This document shows positions 1 to 6,894 of a stretch of DNA of 10,187 bases, one piece after another. The notes beneath the pieces were generated by a model. The model had not been told where the DNA came from and did not search any database. It saw nothing but the letters and a program-made list of their open reading frames with translations. Made by a program: the position numbers and the translations under genes. Source of the stretch: Moraxellaceae bacterium (GTDB taxonomy: Bacteria > Pseudomonadota > Gammaproteobacteria > Pseudomonadales > Moraxellaceae); NCBI GenBank assembly GCA_030146505.1, contig JASLCO010000157.1:1-10187 (forward strand), read 5' to 3'. How positions within the stretch are numbered: the first letter of the stretch is position 1; every line of letters begins with the position of its first letter.

Positions 1-814
1 GAACAAATGCCTCAACTCCAGCCTCTCCATAAAATCCCGCATTGGGTTCAGGAGTCATCAGGGTAACTTTATCTCCACCATATGCCTTTATCTCCCACCC
101 AAGATAATCAGGCTCTGAGCGACCATTTGGAATAATTCCAAGCAAAGCTTCGAGTGTGTACCCTCCTCCATTGGCAGCCTTGTATGTGATTGGCTGCCCA
201 GTTCTATTTAAGCGTATTGAGCCATGTCGACCCGCACGGTAAATTTCTGCAAGCCTGTCGAGGAGGAGTTCACGCGAGCCTCTCTCCTGCATTGATATCT
301 GGAAAAACACACCGTCGCTGTGCATGCCACCCGAATCTACTTTTTTCCAGAAGTCGGCGGCGACATCCGACCCTGCAGGCGCAAGAAAGGCAATTATCTT
401 CCCATCATCGGTAGAACCAAAGAAAAGCACTCGCCCATCCGGACCATTATTAAACTTTCGTTCGTCTGCCGGTATATGCTGCATATACTCACGGGGAGCC
501 CAAGCACAACCATTTAGGAAGCCAGATAGCCGAACTTCAGGATATTGTGGATACAAAATTAACTGTGCACCCGGAGCGTGACTGATTAGCCCACTGGGAG
601 TAAGCCAGAAGAAATCCAGAGCTGCCTTATAGTTGGGTATCTTCTGATCCGTATAGATGCGAACAGCATCAAACGGGAAAAGCTGAAGAGCACCAAAACT
701 TTTCCCCAAATAAATCTGCTGCTTAGAATTATCATTCTCGGCAAGTGGCTTACAGAAAGCCGAGACAACTCCGTACCCATGAAGGGCATTTAGTAGCTCA
801 CGAATGGATCTCAT
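1..814 (-). CDS. MvaI/BcnI-family type II restriction endonuclease (3' end beyond the left edge)
   Basis: The frame is open from ATG at 814-812 to the left edge, giving 271 residues without a stop. The start has a good ribosome binding site, AAAAGGA at 826-820, five bases from the ATG. Residues 216-229 (GGGYTLEALLGIIP) followed by PDYLGWEIK at 235-243 match the catalytic core I know from the MvaI/BcnI family: D236, E241 and K243 form a PD-(D/E)XK nuclease site, and TLMTPEP at 251-257 is also typical. Known members are monomeric enzymes that cut short GC-rich sites with Mg2+. The founding enzymes have about 240 residues with the active site near residue 55, so the roughly 185 residues before the core here are an extra N-terminal domain (for example LGKSFGALQLFPF at 36-48 and PGAQLILYPQYPEVRLSGFL at 81-100), which I recall in longer relatives. 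The gene is more AT-rich than its neighbours, which suggests transfer. A partner methylase could lie to the left. Recognition site unknown. Confidence 0.85.
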   Translation of the reverse strand, partial: MRSIRELLNALHGYGVVSAFCKPLAENDNSKQQIYLGKSFGALQLFPFDAVRIYTDQKIPNYKAALDFFWLTPSGLISHAPGAQLILYPQYPEVRLSGFLNGCAWAPREYMQHIPADERKFNNGPDGRVLFFGSTDDGKIIAFLAPAGSDVAADFWKKVDSGGMHSDGVFFQISMQERGSRELLLDRLAEIYRAGRHGSIRLNRTGQPITYKAANGGGYTLEALLGIIPNGRSEPDYLGWEIKAYGGDKVTLMTPEPNAGFYGEAGVEAFV

Positions 815-883
815 GATAATCCTTTTATTTTTAATTACCGTAACAAACGCTGCATGAGCAAGGGCTCGCGCTCTTACCCACTC

Positions 884-1405
884 CTAAGCTACATCAAACA
901 GTCGCCAGTGATCCCGCACATGCATCACATGCGCCTTTGCATACTCAGCCTTGTCCAGCTCGCCATAGGCAAAATGCGGCGCCAGCTTTCCTTCATAAGC
1001 AGAGAAAGTATTCAGGGCTTGCAACAAACGGCTTAACGCCGCCTCCACATCACCGTTGTCCGCAATTACCGGCGCACCGGGAATGGGCTCGATGAGGGGA
1101 TGCCGCATGGCGCCGGCGGTTGAAAATACGAAGAAAGCGGCAGCGCCTGCCGTGTGCTGGAAGGCTGGCGACTTGTGCTCGGGATAACCTTTTATGGAAA
1201 GCTCGATGCTCTGCGCCAGATGGGAGAACACCTTGAAGGGCGGCCAACCCTCACGCATGCTCAAAGCCCGCCCGCGCAAAGCCTCAAGCTCGGCAATCAG
1301 GCCGGGCATATCCGCCGGCGGCAAGGTCGCGCGACGCAGCGACACACCTGCCACCACCGCTGCCGTGGCAACCCCACCGGAAACCAGGAATTGACGTCTG
1401 TTCAT
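884..1405 (-). CDS. DUF1569-family protein with a Tat-type signal sequence
   Basis: This encodes 173 residues from ATG at 1405-1403. I chose this start rather than an in-frame one at 1510 because it begins directly with a twin-arginine-like leader, MNRRQFLVSGG, followed by an Ala/Val-rich hydrophobic stretch (residues 8-22). The upstream extension shows no leader character. The mature part matches what I recall of DUF1569, a DinB-like four-helix family: WPPFKVFSHLAQSIELS at 54-70, EPIPGAP at 106-112, and a C-terminal HxxHxxxH cluster (H159, H162, H166). H62 together with H162 and H166 could form the DinB-type metal-binding triad. The substrate is unknown. The Tat signal predicts export of a folded, possibly metal-loaded protein, or anchoring by an uncleaved leader. 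It runs the same way as the restriction gene, which starts 70 bases downstream, and I see no convincing terminator between them. The family call is good; the function is open. Confidence 0.8.
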   Translation of the reverse strand: MNRRQFLVSGGVATAAVVAGVSLRRATLPPADMPGLIAELEALRGRALSMREGWPPFKVFSHLAQSIELSIKGYPEHKSPAFQHTAGAAAFFVFSTAGAMRHPLIEPIPGAPVIADNGDVEAALSRLLQALNTFSAYEGKLAPHFAYGELDKAEYAKAHVMHVRDHWRLFDVA

Positions 1406-1718
1406 GAAATGCAGGCTTCCCCCAAAAGGGCAGAAAGCAGAAAGCAACAAAGCACGAGGAAATAATTGATACGCAGCCCCGCCCTGGCCCACCACCTTCA
1501 GCCCAGGCATCCTGCCTTAGTGATACGCACCAGCCTCCTTGCCGGCACTTCTTGTTTTCATCACGGTGCGCCCATTCTCTCGGGCATTACGCATTATCCC
1601 GGCACCATTACCGGAAAGCCCCGAATGTAGCAGCCTTGCCAAAAGGGCGGAATCAGGTAGTCCCCATAAAGCCGTGACAGCAAGACCAATGGCCTGCACC
1701 TCAAATCAGCTTGCGGCG
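1406..1718. other. Intergenic stretch between the M48 and DUF1569 genes
   Basis: No recognised gene. The minus strand has a 60-codon frame (GTG at 1699 to stop at 1517) that overlaps no other gene, but its product resembles nothing I know and it has no clear ribosome binding site, so I do not call it. I see no clear terminator after the M48 stop at 1719 and no convincing sigma-70 promoter for the DUF1569 gene, although the AT-rich stretch near 1460-1475 could contribute one. Confidence 0.4.
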
Positions 1719-3662
1719 TCATGCTGTCCCGGCAGCAGCCAATCCATCAATCGTTGCAGGCCTGCCCTCGTCGATGATGGGTGGCTCGCCCAGCTCATCA
1801 ATGCGGCGGCGCACAAACTCGAAATGCTTTTCAGCCAGCGGCACGATATGAGCGGAAACTGGAAGTTTCAGGCCGGCTATCTTTTCCGAATACTGGCGCA
1901 GGGCCTCGCCATAATCCTTGTCATGGGTCAGGTAGCCAATCACATAGGCATTTGCCTTGGGATCAATATTGATCACCCGACGGAGCAGCCATAGCTTTCT
2001 CACCTCCGGAACACACCTGAGGATTTCCTCGGCGCATTGCACCTCGGTCTCACGAGGCAGGCCTGATGGCAACAAGCGGATTTCTTTCATATTGAGCGTG
2101 TCGATTTCATGGCGACGCTCGCTCTCGAATTCGCGGCGTTTGAGCCAGCGCTCCTCGTAAAGGGCTGCACGCGCTTTGTCACGCTCGCTCAGATAGTTGT
2201 AGAGCAACTGACAGGCCGGCAAGGTTGCCTCGGCATCACGCTCCATGGCGGACTCGAGATCAGCGATGCCAGCCTCATCACCTGCAGCCAAGGAGCGCCG
2301 GCCACGCATGAAAAGTGCTGCTGCATGATCGGGAGCCCGCTCCAGGAATGATGCCAACAACGGAGCAATACCGGCTTCTCCCTCACACTCTTCTGTAAGA
2401 CATATGATTTCCCAGGCCTCACCCTCATCTGGTTCACTCATGCCCCTCAGCTCTTGCAGGCGCTGTAGCTGCTTGCAGAAGTACTGGTGCCGCTCGCTCC
2501 ACTGCTCTTTCACCTGGTCACGCCACTCTGCATCCATTGCGGCCTGCAACCCAGGCAGGCATTTTCCCAGCAATGCCTCCGCCGCTGTTTGTTCGGCCCT
2601 GGGAGGCGGCCGCAGAGACTTGATACTGCCGCCCATGGCGAGTATGCGATCCGTGAGGCAGGGGTGTGTATCGGCATGCCCGGTTTTCTCTGCCAAGGCC
2701 CGGCTCAGGTATTCCGTTTCATTTTCCTCCGACAGTCTTTCCTGCCACGACTTTGCCCAGAACTGGCTGCGTGTAACAGGCTCGGCGTAGTGGCAGGCCT
2801 GCCGGTCAACATCCGCCCAGAACTGCCGGCTGGAGAAATGGGCCGCGATATTCACGCGGACCAGGGCGTTGCTGGCCGCCTGAACCCCCACCAAGCCGGC
2901 AGCGGCAAGATCGGCCTCGTATTCATTCTTTCTGGCCATCACGAAAGTGAACGCGTTAAAGCGCGGCGCATACCAGTTGAACAGGCGGGCTACCACTTGC
3001 GAACCTGCATCATCCCAAGAATCGGAAATTTCCTGCATGCGTGCCCAGGCATTGCGCAGACGATAAATGAAAGCACCGAACCGGCCGTGCTGGCCGGAAA
3101 GATGCCCATATTCATGAGCGATCACCGCCATGATTTCGTCTTCCGTCATGACCTGCATGAGCGGCAGGCCCAGAATCAGGTAATTGACATGCCAGCCGAG
3201 CACGCCAAGACGCGGATGCTGCACGACGGCGGCATTGACCTCGTTGGTGACCAGTATCTTGTGAAAGCGCGGCCCTTTCATGCGGTGACGCAGCTCATCA
3301 AGACGACTGAAAAGCTCCGGAGCATCTCGCCGGCGGACTTCATGCCCTTCGGGCTTGGGAAAACGGGATGTCAGCATCTGCCACGTGCTTTTCACCATGA
3401 CCCAGACAGGCACGAGCAGCAGTAATAGGAACTTGCCCAGCTTGGCTGCCAGCAGGATGAGCCAGCCACCGCCCACCTTCAGGGTCAGCAGCACAAGCCC
3501 CGCCAGGCTCCCCAACACCAGTACAGAAAATCCGAGGCCAACCCCGAGTATGACGAAGCCGAACAAGGCAATGGCCGCAACCCGCAGCTTGTACCAGGAT
3601 GGATTTGCCTTGGCCTCCACTTCCAGCTGCTGAACCATGGCCTCAAACGCTGACTGCTCCAC
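1719..3662 (-). CDS. Membrane-anchored M48-family zinc metallopeptidase
   Basis: The start is taken as GTG at 3662-3660 (647 residues): GGGGA at 3673-3669 sits six bases upstream, and the protein then begins MEQSAFEAMVQQLE, the pattern I recall for this family. An in-frame GTG at 3692 adds ten residues without a ribosome binding site. Two long hydrophobic blocks follow (about residues 28-61 and 64-90), then the peptidase domain: HEYGH at 183-187 supplies two zinc-binding histidines and the catalytic glutamate, and E247 in NEYEAD is the expected third ligand. HtpX and Ste24 belong to the same family, which degrades or processes membrane or envelope proteins. The C-terminal half (about 370-600) is helical, with a stretch near LERAPDHAAALFMRGRRSLA resembling tetratricopeptide repeats, perhaps for substrate binding. 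At about 650 residues it is roughly twice HtpX length. A terminator upstream makes it its own transcription unit. The substrate is unknown. Confidence 0.88.
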   Translation of the reverse strand: MEQSAFEAMVQQLEVEAKANPSWYKLRVAAIALFGFVILGVGLGFSVLVLGSLAGLVLLTLKVGGGWLILLAAKLGKFLLLLLVPVWVMVKSTWQMLTSRFPKPEGHEVRRRDAPELFSRLDELRHRMKGPRFHKILVTNEVNAAVVQHPRLGVLGWHVNYLILGLPLMQVMTEDEIMAVIAHEYGHLSGQHGRFGAFIYRLRNAWARMQEISDSWDDAGSQVVARLFNWYAPRFNAFTFVMARKNEYEADLAAAGLVGVQAASNALVRVNIAAHFSSRQFWADVDRQACHYAEPVTRSQFWAKSWQERLSEENETEYLSRALAEKTGHADTHPCLTDRILAMGGSIKSLRPPPRAEQTAAEALLGKCLPGLQAAMDAEWRDQVKEQWSERHQYFCKQLQRLQELRGMSEPDEGEAWEIICLTEECEGEAGIAPLLASFLERAPDHAAALFMRGRRSLAAGDEAGIADLESAMERDAEATLPACQLLYNYLSERDKARAALYEERWLKRREFESERRHEIDTLNMKEIRLLPSGLPRETEVQCAEEILRCVPEVRKLWLLRRVINIDPKANAYVIGYLTHDKDYGEALRQYSEKIAGLKLPVSAHIVPLAEKHFEFVRRRIDELGEPPIIDEGRPATIDGLAAAGTA

Positions 3663-3704
3663 TGTATTTCCCCAATTCCGGATCCGACCCACATAAGGCC
3701 TGCG

Positions 3705-3713
3705 AATCTAGCA
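3705..3713 (-). promoter_or_regulatory. Candidate extended -10 promoter element of the M48 peptidase gene
   Basis: The minus strand reads TGCTAGATT, a TGn extended -10 with four of six matches to TATAAT. It lies between the upstream gene's terminator and the GTG at 3662, leaving a leader of about 35 bases. I see no good -35 at the right distance. If used, transcription would begin near 3698, which leaves almost no leader for the alternative start at 3692 and favours the start at 3662. Confidence 0.4.
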
Positions 3714-3738
3714 GCCTCGCTTCCTGCAACCTATCCGT

Positions 3739-3770
3739 AAAAGCCGCAGCCCGGCACAAGGCCGGGCTGC
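3739..3770 (-). terminator. Rho-independent terminator of the frameshifted gene
   Basis: On the minus strand a perfect 10-bp stem, GCAGCCCGGC paired with GCCGGGCTGC (3770-3761 with 3755-3746), encloses a five-base loop and is followed by GGC and TTTT (3742-3739). It lies 25 bases past the stop at 3795. The plus-strand side has no T run, so it serves leftward transcription only. It separates the M48 gene from the genes upstream. Confidence 0.8.
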
Positions 3771-3794
3771 GATACACGAATCCCTACGCAACAA

Positions 3795-4706
3795 TCAAGG
3801 GTACAACAACTCTCCCACCCCCATCTTGATGACATGCCCGCCGATGCGGCAGCGCACTTCGCGGCCGGGGCGCTTGTAGAACTCGGCGTGCAGGATGCTC
3901 TTGCGCGAGGTGTCGCTGCCACGGTCTATGGCGAAGGTGTGTGTGCCGTCGGCGAGGTCGGCCTGCTCGGTGAGATAAGCGATGAATTCCGGCATCACAT
4001 TGCCTATGGGTGGCAACACATCGCGCCCCAGCTCGGGATTGATGAGACGGCCAAGGAATTGCGTGCTGCCGGTAATGCAGCCCGGCGCGAACAGGAACAG
4101 CTGTGGCGTATAGACATGGCCGGCCAGATCGGCCCAGCGTTGCACATTGAAGCTGGTAGCCTGCACATGCTCGGGCTTGGTGAAGGGAATGATGAGCACG
4201 GGATGATCCACACTGATCACCATGGGCTTGTATTTGCTGAAGGAAATATGACGCTCTTCGGTATTCAGCGCCGCCGCCAGCTGGGCAGCTTCCGGCGTGT
4301 ATCGATTGATGGTGGGGGCTCAGGGTGCGCGCAAAGTGTATGGCACCAGAACCGGTATCGGCCTTGTCGATATGGTTTTCAATGACGTGCTTCTGCTGTG
4401 TGAGCTTGAAAGAGCTGTCATTCTCCTGATCCTGCACCAGACCTTTTTCATAAGCAGCATAGGAAGCCGCGAGTATGGTGTGAGCGCTGAGGAGGCAGGG
4501 GCCCCCTTGCCGTTGAATACAGTGGCCGGCTCGTTGGCTGCCGCATCAATGAATGCGATTGCCGTCTGCTGGAACTCATCTGCCCGTGCCTGTTTGTGGG
4601 CATCCGACAACGGCTTGTCGAGCACCACCACCGGAATCTGTACGCCCTGGAAAGGCGAGTCGGCGAAAACAGCAAGAAGTGAATAGGCAATAGCCATGAA
4701 ATCCAT
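3795..4706 (-). pseudogene. Unrecognised gene carrying two compensating one-base frameshifts
   Basis: I do not recognise this product. The minus strand reads from ATG at 4706 in one frame to about 4503, then in the next frame to about 4315, then back in the first frame to TGA at 3797-3795. The first break, at GGGGGCCCC (4506-4498), behaves as one base missing. The second, at CCCCC (4318-4314), behaves as one base extra. Corrected, it is a single protein of about 303 residues, with the middle reading HTILAASYAAYEKGLVQDQ and then SPTINRYTPEAAQ. Uncorrected, frame 1 stops at 4320. The last third (from MVISVDHPVLIIPFTKPEHV) looks like a soluble mixed alpha/beta domain; I see no clear signal peptide or membrane segment. 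The start is uncertain: GTG 4757 and ATG 4697 are in frame, and none has a strong ribosome binding site. An intact terminator follows. The breaks may be real mutations or homopolymer sequencing errors. Confidence 0.6.
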
Positions 4707-4770
4707 TCTGCTTGAGTGGTCTGTGTATTGACCTGATTGTGTTGGGATTGCGCCCACAGCCCGCCGTTAG

Positions 4771-4785
4771 GCCTCGAACCGAGGC
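4771..4785. repeat. Short perfect hairpin between the PAP2 gene and the frameshifted gene
   Basis: GCCTCG-AAC-CGAGGC forms a 6-bp stem with a three-base loop. No T run follows on either strand, so it is not a normal terminator. It lies 75 bases past the PAP2 stop and may be a transcript-end or leader structure, or chance. Confidence 0.3.
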
Positions 4786-4859
4786 TCAACGAGGGCAGGC
4801 AGCACAAGCAAGGAGGGATGGTACGAGGTAGAAGAAACAGCGTGGAGATGGTGCCAGCG

Positions 4860-5423
4860 TCAAACCACCGGCAAAAGCAGCAAGGAGCCTTGCGCCAACG
4901 TAAAGCCAATGGCGGCACCACAAACCACATCCGTGGGGTAGTGCAGCCCCAGCACCATGCGCGAGAGTGCAACCAGCACGGTGAAGGGAATCAGCAGTGC
5001 CGCCAGCGCCGGAAACCAGCTCACCGCCAGCGTGGTGAAGAGCACCGCTTGCAGGGTGTGGCCAGAAGGGAAGCTGTAGTGATCCAGCGGCGGGCAGCCG
5101 CAACGGATATCGGCATGGGCAATGAAGGGCCGCTCGCGTACCAGATTTTCTTTCAGGTATTTATAGAGGGCAACGCCGAGTCCGGACGTAAAGAGCATCT
5201 GCAGCACGGCAAGACGCCCGCCCTCGCCCTGAACGACAGCAAGTGCCGCCATCAGCGAGTACCAGAAAACGCCGTCGCCAAGACGGCTGACGGCCTTGAA
5301 GAAAAGCCTGACGGCGTCGCGTTGCGAGCTGCGATTGATGCGCACACAGAGGCGGTATTCCAGCCACTCCATACGGGCCAGTTTCGAATTGAAGCCTGGG
5401 GTTCCTGTCGTTGTCTTGTTCAT
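4860..5423 (-). CDS. PAP2-family membrane phosphatase
   Basis: This encodes 187 residues from ATG at 5423-5421. All three phosphatase signatures are complete: K91-x6-R98-P99, P119-S120-G121-H122, and S154-R155-x5-H161-x3-D165. In this family H161 is the nucleophile and H122 the acid/base, and the enzyme removes phosphate from lipid phosphates such as phosphatidate, undecaprenyl pyrophosphate or phosphatidylglycerol phosphate. Hydrophobic segments around residues 53-66, 73-88, 124-150 and 166-186 put it in the inner membrane with the active site at the periplasmic face. The length is normal for bacterial PAP2 proteins. The substrate cannot be read from the sequence. It is divergent from the GT4 glycosyltransferase, with 153 bases between the starts. 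I see no good ribosome binding site; instead a hairpin ends one base before the ATG. ATG at codon 18 is a possible alternative start. Confidence 0.9.
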   Translation of the reverse strand: MNKTTTGTPGFNSKLARMEWLEYRLCVRINRSSQRDAVRLFFKAVSRLGDGVFWYSLMAALAVVQGEGGRLAVLQMLFTSGLGVALYKYLKENLVRERPFIAHADIRCGCPPLDHYSFPSGHTLQAVLFTTLAVSWFPALAALLIPFTVLVALSRMVLGLHYPTDVVCGAAIGFTLAQGSLLLLPVV

Positions 5424-5424
5424 G

Positions 5425-5442
5425 CCGGCTACGCTAAGCCGG
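5425..5442 (-). promoter_or_regulatory. Hairpin abutting the PAP2 start codon
   Basis: On the minus strand CCGGCT and AGCCGG form a 6-bp stem with a six-base loop, ending one base before the ATG at 5423. It takes the place where a ribosome binding site would be. Just upstream, ATG at 5475 opens a 13-codon frame whose TAG (5436-5434) falls in the loop of this hairpin. Translational control of the PAP2 gene is possible, but nothing else supports it. Confidence 0.3.
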
Positions 5443-5576
5443 TATTGGGTCGCTACTGTTGCAGTTTTCCTTCATTTTGATGACAGCCGCCAGGAAACCC
5501 TGTCGGCCGGATATGCATCATCAAACCATCATGCCGCTGCAACATCCTCGCCATTTCCCGGGGGCACCGTGGCGGC

Positions 5577-6647
5577 ATGAAAATCGCCATCTGCACCGAT
5601 GCCTGGCCCCCTCAGGTCAACGGCGTGGTCACCACGCTGACCCGCACCTGCGAAGAACTGCGCAAAGCGGGCCACGAGCTTGAGGTTTTCTCGCCGGCCT
5701 CAGGCTTCCTCACCTTTCCCCTGCCCAGCTATCCGGAAATACGGCTACCGCTTTTTCCGCGCCGCCATCTCGGCAAGCTGCTGGATGCCTTTGCACCCGA
5801 CTGTGTGCATATTGCCACCGAGGGCACACTCGGTCTGGCAGCGCGGGCGCACTGCCTGCAACGCGGCTGGCGCTTCACAACGTCCTACCACACGCAGTTC
5901 CCGGAATTCGTGAATGCCCGCCTGCCATTCATCAAGGCGGAATTCGTCTACCGCTTCCTGCGCTGGTTTCACGGCGCCGCCGAAAAAACCATGGTGGCCA
6001 CGCCACATATGCGCGAGCAACTGGCCTACCATGGCTTCGGCAGGCTCGGCATGTGGGGACGCGGCGTGGATACCGCCCTCTTTTCGCCGCGCAAACGCAC
6101 CGCGCTGGACTTGCCGCGCCCGGTATGGGTTTATGCCGGCCGCCTGGCCGTGGGAAAAAACCTGCCGGCCTTTCTGGCGCTGGACCTGCCCGGCAGCAAG
6201 CTGGTGATTGGTGACGGCCCGGCACGCAACGCACTGGAAAAGCAGTTTCCACAGGTTCATTTCACTGGCTACCGCTTCGGCGAAGCACTGGCGTCACTGC
6301 TGGCCAGCAGTGACGTTTTCGTTTTCCCCAGCCGCACCGATACCTTCGGGCTCGTCATGCTGGAGGCCATGGCCTCCGGCCTGCCGGTGGCGGCCTTTCC
6401 GGTCACGGGCCCGGTGGACGTGGTGCAGGACGGCATCAGCGGCTGCCTGCACGAGGATTTGCGGGAAGCCTGCCTGACGGCCCGGCAACTGGATTGGGAA
6501 GAGGCACGCAGTGCGGCCCTGGATTGCAGTTGGGAAACAGCAACGCGCCAGTTTGAAAGCCATCTTGTGCCGGTGAAACCGGCGCGGCGTCTCCTGCCAA
6601 AGCCGGGCAAGCGGCAAGGCGTGCTTGTCCGCCAGGAATCCGCCTGA
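5577..6647 (+). CDS. Family 4 glycosyltransferase (GT-B fold)
   Basis: This encodes 356 residues. The N-terminal Rossmann half opens with MKIAICTDAWPPQVNGVVTT, the usual start of GT4 enzymes, with the flexible glycine-containing acceptor loop at 12-18. SYHTQFPEF at 103-111 and the linker GRGVDTALFSP at 161-171 are typical of the group that includes SQD2-like and mannosyl transferases. The C-terminal donor-binding half holds YAGRLAVGKN at 186-195 (R189 and K194 contact the nucleotide-sugar phosphates) and the EX7E region at 255-263, here D255-x7-E263 with aspartate in the first position. It should transfer a sugar from a nucleotide sugar, retaining the anomeric configuration, to a lipid or glycan acceptor at the cytoplasmic membrane face; donor and acceptor are unknown. 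The C-terminal tail (334-356) is basic. The divergent PAP2 phosphatase suggests lipid-linked work. No strong ribosome binding site is visible. Confidence 0.9.
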   Translation: MKIAICTDAWPPQVNGVVTTLTRTCEELRKAGHELEVFSPASGFLTFPLPSYPEIRLPLFPRRHLGKLLDAFAPDCVHIATEGTLGLAARAHCLQRGWRFTTSYHTQFPEFVNARLPFIKAEFVYRFLRWFHGAAEKTMVATPHMREQLAYHGFGRLGMWGRGVDTALFSPRKRTALDLPRPVWVYAGRLAVGKNLPAFLALDLPGSKLVIGDGPARNALEKQFPQVHFTGYRFGEALASLLASSDVFVFPSRTDTFGLVMLEAMASGLPVAAFPVTGPVDVVQDGISGCLHEDLREACLTARQLDWEEARSAALDCSWETATRQFESHLVPVKPARRLLPKPGKRQGVLVRQESA

Positions 6648-6832
6648 ATTCGACCAGGCTCCTCCTGGCTGCCACGTTGCCCCTCGCGCTTGCCAACAGG
6701 CAAATGACACGGCGGCAGCACGAAATGCTGCCCAGGGAAGTCCTGTCTTGCGCGACGCAGGGCGCTTGCCTGCATCGACCGGGCAAGAGACGGACAAGAA
6801 GGACAACAGAAAGCGCCACTCTCGCGGCGGCT

Positions 6833-6861
6833 GCCGGCTCCTAGAATGGGCCGGCCTTTTT
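6833..6861 (+). terminator. Possible weak terminator upstream of the patatin gene
   Basis: GCCGGC (6833-6838) can pair with GCCGGC (6850-6855) across an 11-base loop, followed by C and TTTTT (6857-6861). The stem is only 6 bp and the site is 185 bases past the glycosyltransferase stop. It overlaps a -10-like TAGAAT, so it could end readthrough just where patatin transcription begins, or be chance. Confidence 0.3.
6842..6847 (+). promoter_or_regulatory. Candidate -10 element of the patatin gene
   Basis: TAGAAT matches five of six positions of TATAAT and lies 47 bases before the ATG at 6895. No good -35 is visible at 16-18 bases upstream. Confidence 0.35.
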
Positions 6862-6894
6862 CCCCTCTATCTTCCTTCCCGCGAGATCATTTCC

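Larger units (their letters stand above)
6648..6894. other. Structured gap between the glycosyltransferase and patatin genes
   Basis: No gene is called. The frame of the patatin gene stays open back to 6625, but that translation is unlike the family's N-terminus, so I treat it as non-coding. On the plus strand there are successive small hairpins: CCAGG/CCTGG (6654-6668), TTGCC/GGCAA (6690-6703), and a perfect 7-bp GGCAGCA/TGCTGCC stem with a CGAAA loop (6714-6732). A fourth stem with a T run follows at 6833-6861. This could be a 3' or 5' untranslated region or a small RNA. Confidence 0.35.

Noticed and set aside
1517..1699. 60-codon minus-strand frame starting GTG
   Set aside because: No recognisable similarity, no clear ribosome binding site, and nothing in the composition marks it as coding.
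2487..3425. 312-codon plus-strand open frame
   Set aside because: It lies wholly antisense to the M48 gene, whose zinc-binding motifs and length are convincing; long antisense frames are common in GC-rich genes.
4765..4795. GTTCGA on the minus strand resembling a tRNA T-loop
   Set aside because: The flanking bases cannot make the 5-bp T stem with a seven-base loop, and no acceptor or anticodon arm is present.
4737..5480. 247-codon plus-strand open frame
   Set aside because: Antisense to the PAP2 gene, which has all three catalytic signatures.
6625..6894. 90-codon in-frame upstream extension of the patatin gene
   Set aside because: The translation is unlike the DUF3336 N-terminus, covers several hairpins and overlaps the end of the glycosyltransferase gene.
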